Source: Distichodus sexfasciatus
Taxonomy: Eukaryota; Chordata; Actinopteri; Characiformes; Distichodontidae
Length of the DNA: 64,000 bases
Assembly (NCBI GenBank): GCA_032718565.1
Contig: JAVGVS010000056.1
Location: 1,318,501-1,382,500 of the forward strand
Direction of reading: 5' to 3'
Shown here in pieces: positions 13,273 to 23,452 of this stretch (position 1 is its first letter; each line of letters starts with the position of its first letter). The position numbers and the translations under genes are program-made. The notes beneath the pieces were generated by a model. That model was not told the origin of the DNA. It ran no database searches and saw only the letters and a list, made by a program, of their open reading frames with translations.

Positions 13273-14176
13273 ATCTTCCCTCCATCCCTATATCCACGCG
13301 TATAAACACGACACCGGACATCGTTCTTCACGTCTATAGACTATCTAACTTAATTGCCAATCCACATCTAAAATAATAAAAAACTGCCATAATGCGTTAA
13401 TTCCGAGCTGAGGAGCGACGCGGTATTAAAGCGTCGTGCAAATAATTTGTTAAAGTTAATAACTTGCTCCCAGGATTTAATCACAGCTAAAAGGGGCAGT
13501 CTTATCCTCCAGCCTTGTCCCCGTTATGTGCCGCTTGTCCTGAGGGCGCTGTGCTGAGTCAAGATCCATAGAGTTTGTCCTCCGTCCGCTGTGGCTAAAA
13601 GTGAAGCGGAGCGCTGCGGGACGCGAGTCTGCTTCAGCTCCGCTCCGTGTCGGATGGACTTCAGAGCCGCTCCGCACTTTTCTTTTTTCTCTTAACCCTC
13701 ACTCAGGTTCACATCCACCACCACCACACGGGACCGGACCGGGAGCTCGCTTTTTTTGTTTTTTATTATTTCGCAACAGGCACCTTCCTGCCCTCGGAGG
13801 ATATTATTAGTAGTAGTATTAGAATAACAACACGCCGAACCTTCCTCCTCCTCATCCTCTTTCGTGAATCCGGCTTTTATTTTTTGTGCAGCGCGCCGAA
13901 AACCCCGCGACACTTCTCCTTCACGCAAAGCAAACACAGAATAGCACGCGTGACTTTTTAAAGGAGAGATTTCTGTTTTTTAAAGCGTTTTCCACGCGGC
14001 GATCCGCGATCACGCGTGTCGCGAGATGAAGCGATCGGCGCTTTCGGCGCTTTAAGTCTCGGCGTGTTTTTACACACACACTCGCCACGGGACGCTTCTT
14101 TTTTCTCGGATGTGTGTGCGTGTGTGTGTGTGAGAGAGAGAGAGCTTGATTATTATGTGTTTGCCGGAAAGTTGTG

Positions 14177-14299
14177 ATGGACTGCGGTGCGGCTTTAAAG
14201 GGAGAGTGCAGTAGATGTTCGCCGAGCAGCCGTGTAACTCGAGGCGGGGTTAAAGTTCAGCTCAAGCGTCGGCTGCACTTAGCAGAGTTGGAAATGTGA
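14177..14299 (+). CDS. upstream ORF of 40 codons in the nfia leader (putative)
   Basis: An ATG at 14177 opens a frame of 40 codons ending at TGA 14297-14299. Its last codon is itself an ATG, so the frame ends with an ATG-TGA start-stop pair. The peptide begins MDCGAALKGECSRC and ends KRRLHLAELEM; it is basic and cysteine-containing and I recognise no family. It ends 291 bp before the nfia start codon and is not in frame with it. Shorter overlapping upstream frames start at 14155 (19 codons) and 14215 (12 codons), and another of 9 codons at 14026 if the leader extends that far. Such frames usually reduce re-initiation at the main start. Whether it is translated or conserved is unknown. Confidence 0.35.
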   Translation: MDCGAALKGECSRCSPSSRVTRGGVKVQLKRRLHLAELEM

Positions 14300-14310
14300 A
14301 AGCAAGAAGA

Positions 14311-14562
14311 GAGCCTTATTTTTTCTCTCTCCCCTCTCTCTCTTCCCTCTCTCTTTCTCTTCTCCTTCTTTTTTCCCCCTTTTTTTCACGCACACGGACA
14401 CGGCAATCACTCTCAGGCGGACGCACCTACATTCACACACACACACACACATACACACACTCGCACACACACATCAACACGTACATAAGCACGCAGATTC
14501 GTTGCAGTTATCGGAACACACATACACACACATCCACACACACACATACATATACACACCTT
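14311..14562. repeat. polypyrimidine tract plus CA repeats in the nfia leader
   Basis: A CT/T-rich run of about 80 bp is followed by three CA-rich runs (about 14432-14470, 14515-14550 and in between). The repeats end about 30 bp before the nfia start codon, so they are almost certainly in the mRNA leader, where length variation could affect translation. The encoded frames are simple-repeat translations and not genes. Confidence 0.9.
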
Positions 14563-14590
14563 ACAAATTCAAGAACAGAAAGCGACAGAT

Positions 14591-14617
14591 ATGTATTCTC
14601 CGCTATGCCTAACACAG
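14591..14617 (+). CDS. nfia: nfia coding exon 1 (start codon and first 9 codons)
   Basis: First coding exon of a Nuclear Factor I gene. It encodes nine residues, MYSPLCLTQ, and stops at a canonical donor (CAG|GTAAGT) between codons, so the intron is phase 0. It joins in frame to the Asp-Glu-Phe-His-Pro start of the exon at 19348. The N-terminus fits NFIA. From memory, NFIB begins MMYSPICLTQ, NFIC has an extra serine (MYSSPLC) and NFIX has Tyr in place of Leu. The ATG has G at -3, a fair initiation context, and lies at the end of a long CpG- and repeat-rich leader with several upstream ORFs. NFI genes also use alternative first exons spliced to the same exon 2; none was recognised here. The encoded peptide precedes the DNA-binding domain and has no known function of its own. 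The NFI assignment is very sure and the paralogue call fairly sure. Confidence 0.88.
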
Positions 14618-14795
14618 GTAAGTGATATATATGTATATATATTTTTAGCGGTTTGTAGTGTTGCATGTCTCATTTTTCGTGTGCATGAGTTTCTCGGCGA
14701 GGCTTTAGACGGGGCTTAAGACTAGTAACTTTGTGCAGAAACATTCCAGATCTGACAGAGAGAAGCAGCAGCACATGGCGGATGGCGCCCGACTT

Positions 14796-14804
14796 CTATA
14801 TAAG
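14796..14804 (+). promoter_or_regulatory. TATA-like motif in intron 1
   Basis: CTATATAAG lies in a short CpG-containing stretch ('gcggatggcgcccgactt' upstream, 'tatacgcggcggtc' downstream) 180 bp into intron 1. It matches a core TATA box. If used, it would start a transcript that skips exon 1. Only the motif supports this. Confidence 0.2.
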
Positions 14805-15428
14805 TAGTCGTATACGCGGCGGTCTCTTGTCAGTTTTCAAAACGCAGCTCCGACATTTGTTAAATTAGCCAAAAAATGAGTCGTGCACATGGTTGTTAAC
14901 TCTAGAACGTGTGCACAGATCTGACTTAGGAAAACTTTTTTTGCTCTTCCTGTGCAGGATTGCGACACTGTAACTCGTGGCGGTCCTCAAAGCGACTCCC
15001 GACGTCGTAGTTGTTACTTTGTGTCGACTTTCACCCCTTTTTAAAAACACAGTGACTCATCTGTATTTGAGATTTCAACTGCACTGAGGCAACGTTCTAT
15101 CAGTACGTTATGAGTCAGGCACTTTCACATGCCTTCTGTGGCTGTTTGAAGTCCGGCTTTTGCGGCTTTTTCGGGCACTTTTGTGGGTAAACATCGATAT
15201 CAAGTGACCACCGCTTTTACCAGTCCGATTTCACACCAACTTTCCTTTATGCCATGTGCTCCAGCTTAAAATATATATATAGCCCCGGGTCTTCTCTACA
15301 CCTTTTCTTCCTCGGCCCCCAGACCCCGAAAAACCCCTTTAGCAACTTTCAACACCGCAGCGGAGCTTTTCTTCCTCGTCCCTCCCCTGTATTATATTTC
15401 CCTAGTAGAAGAAAATGCCGTTTTCATG

Positions 15429-15476
<48 letters not shown>
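15429..15476. repeat. (ATT)16 microsatellite
   Basis: Sixteen perfect ATT units in intron 1. The reading frames through it give poly-Tyr and are not real. Confidence 0.98.
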
Positions 15477-16911
15477 TAAGGCAAAGTTTAAAATAATGCA
15501 AAAAAGATTGCAGCAGTGGCATTAGAAGAACCTGTCAGCTGGATTTTGTACTAAATACTAACTGTGAAAAATTAGGGTGTCTGTTCCTCTGGTGTGAGTA
15601 GATTTATAGTCACTTAAGACTGAAGTTGTGCTCTGAAAGTTTAATGTGTGTAAGTGTTAGTAGCATTTTGGAAATTGGGTTGGGGTGAACTGAGGTTACA
15701 GGAAGGTTCTGTTGTTGTGTAAAAACCAGGCCACCTGAGGCTGGTTGAATTTCTAGACATCTGAAAAGATTTTCCCTCCAACTTGTTTTATGTGAGGAGA
15801 TATGATGTGGTTTAATAGGAGTTAGATATGAGATCCTCTTTTAAAAAATAATTCTAGATTTGCACATTATTTAATATTTATATCCCTGATATTTATTAGA
15901 TGTTGTTCTTGATTTGGTGTTTTTGTCTTCAATTACCTTTATCTTCAACTATTAATTACACAGGAGCCTCCTGCCCCAAAATGTATTTTTTCTGTATTAT
16001 TTCTCAGATATCTTACTTTGGATAGTTTATTTTATTTCTGCTTATTACTATCATATTACTGTAATATTTTTGGTATTTACTATTTAAATATTTTACTTAA
16101 GCCAAAATAGTAATTTTATGCTATATCCATAATTGAAGATAAATGTCTGACACGGTAAGGGACTGTAAAATATGTGCTTGGAAGTATGTTAGGCCAGGAG
16201 GTATTTTTAGATTATTATTAATATTTTCAAAAATAACTTGCACCCAGCAGGAAGATGTTATGAGGTTGTCTTTGTTCATCTGATGGATTAATGAATGGCA
16301 TAAAATAAACCACATTTTACATGATTTCAAATCAGTTTAAGCCCTGTAAGACAGCACTAAAATAGCAGAGCTCAAAGATGTAACAGCATCGATTAGATTC
16401 TCAGAAGAGCTGCAAATACTCAAATCCTTTCTGCCGATCCCAATGCAGCTGCAGACGTTTTGTCAGTTTGTGTAACTAATTGTTTTTATAGATTTATGTT
16501 TCAGTTTGGCCACGATCACAAAACTCAGACGGAAATTTGGAATTTGGCAACGTGAAATATACAATCGATCCTCACCCCCTAGCCCTTTCCCCACCAGCAC
16601 ACACATTATAATTAAAATTCAATATCACTTCAGAATTCAGCATTATTTATCTGCTTTTAGATTTGGAAATCTTAGAAATCTTTGATCATCTGAATTTTAT
16701 TAGTGCCACGCTTTATGCGCAGGGCCTACATGCTGAATTCCTCTAACGGTCCGGGCCACAAGGCGTTATTGTTCTATATCGGACGGAGGAATCAGTTTGG
16801 GAGTCTGAGGGAGGAAAAGAAGAAAAACCTCTCGGATGTACTATTGGGTCTGAGTACATAGTCTGTGTGTGTGTGTTCTGCACTGCGTTCGAGACGCTTC
16901 TCAGGCCCTCC

Positions 16912-16935
16912 GTCAGCGGACTGCAGTCCGCTGAC
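16912..16935. repeat. perfect 24-bp palindrome in intron 1
   Basis: GTCAGCGGACTG is followed directly by its exact reverse complement CAGTCCGCTGAC, with no spacer and PstI-like CTGCAG at the centre. It lies in a repeat-free, moderately GC-rich block (about 16730-17060). A perfect spacer-free dyad of this length is not expected by chance in 64 kb. It could be a binding site for a dimeric protein or a cruciform-forming sequence. Confidence 0.95.
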
Positions 16936-17664
16936 TTCCACGGGGAGACTTCCAACAAAAAGAGGGAAAGCGAGGCAAGCGAACACATTCATAATTAGGT
17001 CCCTGTGATGTGGTGTTGCAGGGGAGGGTCGCGCGCAACAGGATTACCATTATTTGTGTTTTAAATGATGGGGTTTTTTTGGGAGGGGGGAAAGAGTTAT
17101 GGCCAGAGGCCTGTTATTTAGAGCCCCTGCAGCTGTCACGATGAGGCAAACTGTAGACGACTTACAGCCACGATCTCAACTGGGTCCACTTTTAACTGCT
17201 GAGGGACAAAAAAGAGAGATTCTCCAATTTGGAGAATGGTTATTGAACTCTTAGCAAATGAGTGTGTGTGTAAGCCTGCATGCTTACATACGGGAAGCTC
17301 TCCACACACTCACACACATTCACTCGAGCACATATTTTTGTGTAATTATCCAGAGAAAAGACATGTGATAGCTGTATATACATTCCACAACAATAGAACA
17401 CGCTGCTTTTTCGAGGGCAATATGTCATCGAATTTGGATTGTGTTACTAGGACGGTTGGTGAAACGTCGAATTACGCTTTGGATTTAATCCAGAATAAAA
17501 CGGCACTTTTTTATAGCTCTGAGAATAAAGAGTTGGCCGTAGAAGACACATTTTAACCCGCATACTGCTTTTTTATATATTTATTCTGATTCATTCTTGT
17601 AACCTTACATTGTAGGAGTGTGTGATGCCTGATCCTCTCTCCCACACACATATAAGCTTACATT

Positions 17665-17668
17665 CAAA

Positions 17669-17699
<31 letters not shown>

Positions 17700-17700
17700 G
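17665..17700. repeat. CA microsatellite
   Basis: CA array in intron 1, partly interrupted by T at its 5' side. Confidence 0.95.
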
Positions 17701-19347
17701 CTACTATATGCAGTAATCCTTAAAGTTGAAATAAATATTAAATAAATACTGAAATGATAGCATGGCAGGTTTGAAAGTGAAGCTGGTTAGTTTATTAATC
17801 TTTATTAATATTTCTTTATATACACACACTGATACTGTGTATGGATTTAAATGCCATAATATAAAAAATATGAAATCATTAAAAATAAATTGGGATTTGG
17901 TTTTAATATTTAAAAAATAACACTTCAGTAGCTTTACTCCGGGCTTTGCATATTTAATCCCTTTTTAGGAACATAAGCAGAATTGTCTGGTAATTTGCAA
18001 GAAAAAACAGGGGATAATGAAGTTTGTTCAACTATTACAACAAATTGGCAATATTTAAATTAGTGTAGTATTTGACTTGGCTTTGCACAGCGACATTGAA
18101 GGTGCACTTTGCTCACGGACTGGTGTTGGCCGTGTTGGTTTTGCAGCCTGCAGCAGGAGCTCCAGCCGCTCATGGAAACCTTCTTTTACCGTTTGGCAGC
18201 TTGCCATTATTCTTTGTGTTTGGTTCTGGCCTCGCTTGTTTCTATGTGTGAAATCCCAAATTATTTCATATTAACGTCTCTTCCCGGTTATTTCTCTAGT
18301 TATTAACGCTTCCATTCTCAACTTTAGAGACGTGTGTGTGGCTGCACGTGTGTGAGGCTGCTCTGCTCCGACTGGGGACTTAAGGAAGGCCGGAATAAAA
18401 ACAGACTTGGTGCTATAACGTGTTCCAGAAGCTCAGGGAGTTAAATTAGATCAATAGTTAATAATATCAAGATGCAGAAGATAAACTATTGACGGCTCTT
18501 TTTTTGTTTGCTCTCTTGTGGAAAGTCAGGATTGGGTCAAATAATTTTTCTGCACAAGGTTTCATTGCTGTAGCATTGTCACATGATTATGAGTAGAATT
18601 AGCAGGTGACCAAGCCTTGCAAAAAACATCTGAACTTTATGTTTTTGTGTGTTTTATTTGAATTCCTTTTCCGTCAGCTTGAGTAAGACGTGGCAGGTGA
18701 AGTCATACAGAAATGTCACAATACTAATGGTATAAAATAGTATTAAATAGTGTTTTTGAATATATATTTAAACACACTTAAACACACACAAATGTGTGTA
18801 CGTCTGGGCATATGTATATGCATTTCTCCAGATACAGCTTAAAAATAACTACTGTGAGTTCCCCGCTTGCTTGTTTCATTTTCGCAGTCCTGGCAGACCA
18901 CTACAGACCCGCATTCTTGCCAGAGAACCAAGATACGGCCTAGACGGGTCTAACACACTCTCTCTCTCACACACAACACACACATACACAAACAGAGGCC
19001 TCGGCTTCCAAACCCACTCTTCTTGCTGGGGGTTTCCCCGCTAAGAAAGCCGGAGGAAATTTTTTTCCTCATAAAATAACGTGGTTAAAAACTCATAATT
19101 GCTCCCATAATTACCAGCCTATTATTATTATTATGCTTATGTAGAAGGCTTATTAAATTGTTACACATGTTCGCACAATAGAGAGGGAGAAAATTGCATT
19201 CTGTAATTAGAGGCATCGTTTTCCTCCCGTCAAATTACCTGCTTCTTCTTGAGCAATTAGGAGTTTTTTTCATACCTGCGTTTTTCGAAACATACTCAGT
19301 TTTCCGTTCTCCTTTCTAACCCGTTTTTTCTCCCCCGCTTCACGCAG

Positions 19348-19876
19348 GATGAGTTCCATCCTTTCATTGAAGCCCTGCTGCCCCACGTGCGCGCCTTCGC
19401 CTACACCTGGTTCAACCTGCAGGCCCGCAAGCGCAAGTACTTCAAGAAGCACGAGAAGCGCATGTCGAAAGACGAGGAGCGGGCGGTGAAGGACGAGCTG
19501 CTGGGCGAGAAGCCCGAGGTCAAGCAGAAGTGGGCCTCGCGCCTGCTGGCCAAGCTGCGCAAGGACATCCGGCCCGAGTTCCGTGAGGACTTCGTGCTGA
19601 CCGTGACGGGCAAGAAGCCGGCGTGCTGCGTGCTCTCCAACCCCGACCAGAAGGGCAAGATGCGGCGCATCGACTGCCTGCGCCAGGCCGACAAGGTGTG
19701 GCGCTTGGACCTGGTCATGGTGATTTTATTCAAAGGCGTTCCGCTCGAAAGTACTGACGGCGAGAGGCTGGTCAAAGCGCCGCAGTGCTCCAACCCGGGC
19801 CTGTGCGTGCAGCCGCATCACATAGGAGTTTCCGTTAAGGAGCTCGACCTCTACCTGGCCTACTTTGTACATGCCG
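19348..19876 (+). CDS. nfia: nfia coding exon 2: NFI DNA-binding/dimerisation domain
   Basis: Second coding exon of a Nuclear Factor I gene, covering residues 10-185 plus one base of the next codon. It carries the NFI DNA-binding domain. First comes the basic N-terminal region (DEFHPFIEALLPHVRAFAY, then a Lys/Arg-rich helix around 30-50). The MH1-like part follows, with cysteines at about 102, 103, 119, 156 and 162 and the KGVPLESTDGERL and HHIGVSVKELDLYLAYF motifs. The family binds the TTGGC(N5)GCCAA palindrome as dimers in the nucleus and regulates transcription, in glial, neuronal and muscle programmes for NFIA. The acceptor is a pyrimidine tract ending cacgcag|GATGAG and the donor is GCCG|GTAAGT, leaving phase 1. 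At 529 bp it is one codon shorter than the 532 bp I recall for mammalian exon 2; the missing codon lies at the variable 3' end (HA instead of HAA). The first two thirds are very rich in G/C at third positions compared with the AT-rich flanks. The end (VSVKELDLYLAYFVHA) favours NFIA over NFIX, NFIB and NFIC. Confidence 0.97.
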
Positions 19877-19976
19877 GTAAGTCACGTTTTGTCTCTTTTT
19901 GGTTTGCTTCCTCCCACTCGGTGACTTGCTGTTGACCGCATATGTGACGATTTCACTTCGCTTAGCCTGTATTTAA

Positions 19977-20610
19977 AGGTCCCGTATTATACATTTTACC
20001 AGCAAGTTAAAATAGGTCTGTGAGCTCCACTAAACATGTCTCTGAAGTAGTTTGCTGTAAACACCTCTCAGATTAGGCATTTTCACCTGCTTTTTACTCC
20101 TCTATTTCTGTCCCTTTCAGAACAGGCTGTTTCTCATTAGTATTCCTAAACGCAAATGAGCCGCTGCTGCCCACACACGTCTCACTCCGGAACTGGGGTG
20201 TAGACAGAACGGCCAGAGTTTACCTCACATGAAAATAATCCACACGGCTGCTGCTAACAGACCATCCATACAGCCAAACATGTTCAACACCACACTCCGC
20301 CGGTAGACTTCTTCATTACGATTCCTATTATGGTGCTTGTGGCGGATCAGGAAGCGCTAGCAGGTCTACCTGGTGGGCGGAGCTTCTCAGATAGGAGAGT
20401 GGAGTTATTCAAATGCCCCCTAGTGTGACGTTGAAGTAGGGGAGAAATCTAAACGGCTCCTTTAAGCACACGATTTCTGACATTCGTAAATGAATACTAA
20501 CACAGTTGACTAACTCATTTTTATCAACCTTACAGTGTGTTAGAGGCAGTACAGACCCGCATGGATGTCCAAAGAACAGAAAAAGTGATTTTTTTCATAA
20601 TATGGGGCCT
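19977..20610. mobile_element. TTAA-target non-autonomous DNA transposon (Kolobok- or piggyBac-like)
   Basis: Element of 634 bp with imperfect inverted ends AGGTCCCGTATTATAC and (complement of the right end) AGGCCCCATATTATGA, flanked on both sides by the tetranucleotide TTAA (19973-19976 and 20611-20614). A TTAA duplication is the hallmark of piggyBac and Kolobok elements. No transposase frame is present, so it depends on a partner in trans. It begins only 100 bp after the exon 2 donor. Confidence 0.85.
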
Positions 20611-21105
20611 TTAAATCTAAACTGAAAACCCATATTTACCAGCATGAAACGTGAAGGTTATTGGACAGTGTGTTGCATCTTAGTTCATTTGTTGCATTTT
20701 TAATGAAGGACCATAGAATATTCTATTCTGTTTAATTTTGCATTTGAAGCAACGTAAAGCACGTTGGTCAGCTGGTTTAAAAAGCTGTATAAATAAGGTT
20801 ACTTACTTACTCACTTACATCGGTTCCCAAAGCAAACTAGGTAATAAATGACATTGAAAAATGTACTAAACGTGACATAGCTGTAAAGACACAGCGGAGA
20901 GGCTTAAATCTTATATTCTTATATATTAAGGTTTAGGGTTATCCTAAATATTCTGTACCACAAAACTGGAATCTTAGCCACTTAACACATCAGATTTCCT
21001 TTTAGATTTTTATATCATCGTTTCTCTCCACACACACACACACAAACACTCACACAGTTACGCACATATTTTTGTGGAATTATCTAGTAATAACTGTACT
21101 ATACA

Positions 21106-21479
21106 CTAGGGATGTAAATCACAAGCTTCATCAGTGGACAGGTATTCAATATCACAAAGTCTGCTACGATACGATTTTGGTTAAGAAACCAGTGATCGAT
21201 ATGAGATAATATCATGCTGATTTAACACAATCACTTCTATTCATATCAAATCACTAAAAGCAACCAAAATATTGATTGATGTTTTTTTATTCCTGAGCTC
21301 CATTAAAAATGAAAAACAAAACACTTTAATACAAACAGGGCTGTTCGACAAAAAGTGATGTTGCAGTATTTATGATTCGTATTTATGATTCGTATTTTCA
21401 TTTTGGATCGATGCTGTTTGCTGACTGAATCACGGAATAGCTTGTATTGACATAAATCGATGTATCGTTCCACCCCTAG
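21106..21479. mobile_element. hAT-like MITE, CTAGGGRTG...CACCCCTAG family
   Basis: Element of 374 bp with ends CTAGGGATGTAAATCACAAG and CATCGATGTATCG...CACCCCTAG type, flanked by imperfect 8-bp duplications ACTATACA (21098-21105) and GATATACA (21480-21487), 6 of 8 matching. The AT-rich interior contains 'cgatatgagataatatcatg', shared with copies at 38640-39110 and 42188-42474. Non-coding. Confidence 0.75.
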
Positions 21480-22429
21480 GATATACATTCTGTATGCATT
21501 GCAAATAGAAGAAACTGCTTTTCGAGGGTCTAATGTCATCAAACTTGGATTGTGTTTCTTAGACAGTCAGTGAAAACAGAATCACGCTTTGAGTTTCATC
21601 CAGAATAAAGCACTACACTTTTCATATTTATGAGAACAACGCTACACATAGATGCACATTAAGAAATTTCCTGACAGACTTAAATAACATTGGTTCCGAT
21701 CCTGGACGTTTCATTTGACTGAAGTATTTTTCTGTATTGAGTCTTAAGTAAAGATTTAGATTTAACCTAAAAAATCAGTTCATGCTTCCGGATCACGTCT
21801 GACACCAGTCTATTAAAAAATCTGCCCCGATTGGCTCCAAAGCTGGTGTCTCTTTTCCAATCGGGGCCTCCCTGGCCGCTGTGAGTTTCCTCGTCATCAG
21901 ACTCTCGTGCCGCCATGTTTCTTTGCATCTGCCAAATCCGTTTTTTTCCTCAACTTTGGCACCAGAGCAGTGAGACTCAAACTGCTGAGTCTGCCCGGTC
22001 CTCACCCCGATCTCATCAGCATCCACTTTTCTTAGTGCTTTCAATATTAAGAGGAGTTTTGGGAAGTTTTGAAAGGGGCACAGGCTTGTTTATTACAAAA
22101 TATTAATATATTGTCTGGTGCATCTCTAAAAATGGAATGTTTTTTAATTTGTTTTTGTAATACTGAATTTCTGGTTTTCTGGAGGAGCTATTAGCTGTAA
22201 TCATCAACATCAAAACAAAAAAATATTTCACTTTGCATGTAATGAATGTAGAACGCAGGAAGACTTACCTTTTTGAATTAAGTAACGAAAACAGGTGAAC
22301 TTTCCCATAATATTCAGTGCTTGTATGGATTCATGAAAAGTAGAAACTCCCTTTCTTAATAATATTCAAAACTAATTTTTATGATTCTTGTGTTTAGTTT
22401 GACGTGTTACAACCGAGCGATCTAGAAAT

Positions 22430-22900
22430 ACGCAGCCGCTCCAGGTATAGTCGACTGCCGTCGTTTTGATTTAGCCTATACGCCAAAGCACTCCAGCCGA
22501 GAAAGTCCGGCTCGGACGTCTGATGTGAGGGTCGCTAATTGGGGGAAGGCAGCGGGGGATCCGTCTTCCGCCGACAGCAACACAAACACCGGCTTTCACT
22601 GCGCCAGGCGAGGAAGGACGCTTTGTTTCGCCGGGCAAACCGAGCACCTTAATTACTTTCATTTCCTCCTGCCTGTGGAAAGAAAAGCAAAAAACGCTCC
22701 TCTGAAGCCGAAGCGAGTTGGCAGCGTGTGCCCCGGTTTATGTATGCGAGGAAACAGAGTTGCCCCCCTCCTCCCTCTGCATCTCCAACGTTGGCACACC
22801 GGCTCTCGGTGCAGGCTTTGATGCCGTGCTGACCAAAGCGATGAAAGTCTGGACGAACTCTTTTGGCCGTGGAAACTTCAAATGAACCCATAAATAAACG
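22430..22900. other. repeat-free CpG-containing block, candidate conserved non-coding element
   Basis: About 470 bp of unique, GC-richer sequence with homeobox-like TAATTA/CTAATTG motifs ('gggtcgctaattgggggaag', 'ccttaattactttcatttcc'), no repeat similarity and no splice-bounded coding frame. Such blocks in long introns of developmental regulators are often enhancers; the call rests on composition alone. Confidence 0.3.
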
Positions 22901-23231
22901 TTTTCAACGTTTCACTGCCATTAAGCGCCTTGACTTACTTACTCGACTCACCCAGAGAACACAAACTCTCTTTTAAGGGTTTTTTGTAAAAAGTTAAGAC
23001 CCGTCCCTCTTTCCCCACACGCCACACACTTTGGAGATTTCCTGATCATTTTTCATGTTCTTTCATCTTAAGTATATTTTATATTGAGTTAAAGATTAAA
23101 GATTTAGCTTTTCCTAAAAATATCAGTGTTTGTGTCCACACTCACTGCACCTTATACTCGCTAGGCCATCGTTTTTTGATTTATTAAGATTCTGATTCAT
23201 TTAACTACGTTTAATACCAAGTCATAATATA

Positions 23232-23452
23232 GGAGTTGGGGCAGTTGGCTGCGTAACGCTTAGGAAGTTGGCCCCGTGATCCAAAGGTCGCTGGTTCGAG
23301 ACCCGTAAGGTACTCATGAGCAGGGTACCATCCCTAAGCACTGTCCACTCACTGCTCCTTCACAGATGGGTCAAATGCAGAAGTCACATTTTGCTGTGGT
23401 GCTCTGTGTGCTGTGCTGTGTTCATAATGGCAGATAATCACTACTTGATGAT
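23232..23452 (+). repeat. tRNA-derived SINE, near full length (family A)
   Basis: Head of about 75 bp resembling a tRNA gene, with an A-box-like segment (TTGGCTGCGTAACGC) and a perfect B box GGTTCGAGACC at 23293-23303. A family body follows ('ccactcactgctccttcac', 'tgggtcaaatgcagaagtc') and a tail 'gtgctgtgttcataatggc'. Not a functional tRNA, because the fold and anticodon arm do not hold. Fragments of the same family occur in reverse at 4279, 25459, 35083, 50508 and 52187. Confidence 0.85.

Larger units (their letters stand above)
1..13399. other. 5' flanking DNA of nfia, no recognisable protein gene
   Basis: No reading frame here looks like a known protein and the longer frames are mostly CA/TG or GA/CT repeat translations. 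AT-rich stretches (370-2050, 3650-5050, 6500-8150, 8480-9040, 9350-11000, 11970-13200) show nothing beyond the repeats listed separately. CpG-richer islands at about 3170-3440, 9040-9350, 11000-11290 and 11750-11970 stand out and are annotated individually. The flank could also hold distal promoters or alternative first exons of the same NFI gene that I cannot recognise. Confidence 0.6.
13400..14590 (+). promoter_or_regulatory. nfia: nfia promoter/5' leader region (transcription start not resolved)
   Basis: CpG-rich stretch directly upstream of the nfia start codon, in contrast with the AT-rich DNA on both sides. It contains CpG clusters at 13560-13660 and 13880-14060, then TG/GA repeats near 14110-14145, a non-repetitive block at 14150-14300, a pyrimidine tract (14311-14390) and CA repeats (14425-14560) before the ATG. 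There is no clear TATA box near a plausible start, which fits a CpG-island promoter. Where transcription starts cannot be read from the sequence. Everything downstream of about 14150 is probably transcribed leader, because it is continuous with coding exon 1 and no convincing acceptor interrupts it. Confidence 0.6.
14618..19347 (+). other. nfia: nfia intron 1
   Basis: Intron between the two coding exons, GTAAGT at the 5' end and a pyrimidine-rich tract with AG at the 3' end, about 4.7 kb. It holds a TATA-like motif near 14796, an (ATT)n microsatellite at 15429-15476, a perfect 24-bp palindrome at 16912-16935, CA repeats at 17665-17700, and otherwise AT-rich unique DNA. Two moderately GC-rich, repeat-free blocks (about 16730-17060 and 18090-18420) could be regulatory. 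No further coding exon was seen. Confidence 0.9.

Noticed and set aside
1..14590. Alternative NFI first exons
   Set aside because: No segment encoding the known alternative N-termini followed by a donor was recognised.
14296..14625. 109-codon plus-strand frame overlapping the nfia start
   Set aside because: It has no ATG start at its beginning and is a translation of CT and CA repeats; it also runs through the exon 1 donor in another frame.
18193..18207. NFI-type site TTGGCAGCTTGCCAT in intron 1 (possible autoregulation)
   Set aside because: One mismatch from TTGGC(N5)GCCAA; about two such sites are expected by chance in 64 kb, so it is not informative alone.
19401..19793. 130-codon minus-strand frame inside exon 2
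   Set aside because: Shadow of the GC-rich nfia exon on the opposite strand; no independent signal.
23232..23310. tRNA gene
   Set aside because: A and B boxes are present but the cloverleaf does not form and a SINE body follows; similar copies occur elsewhere in the window.
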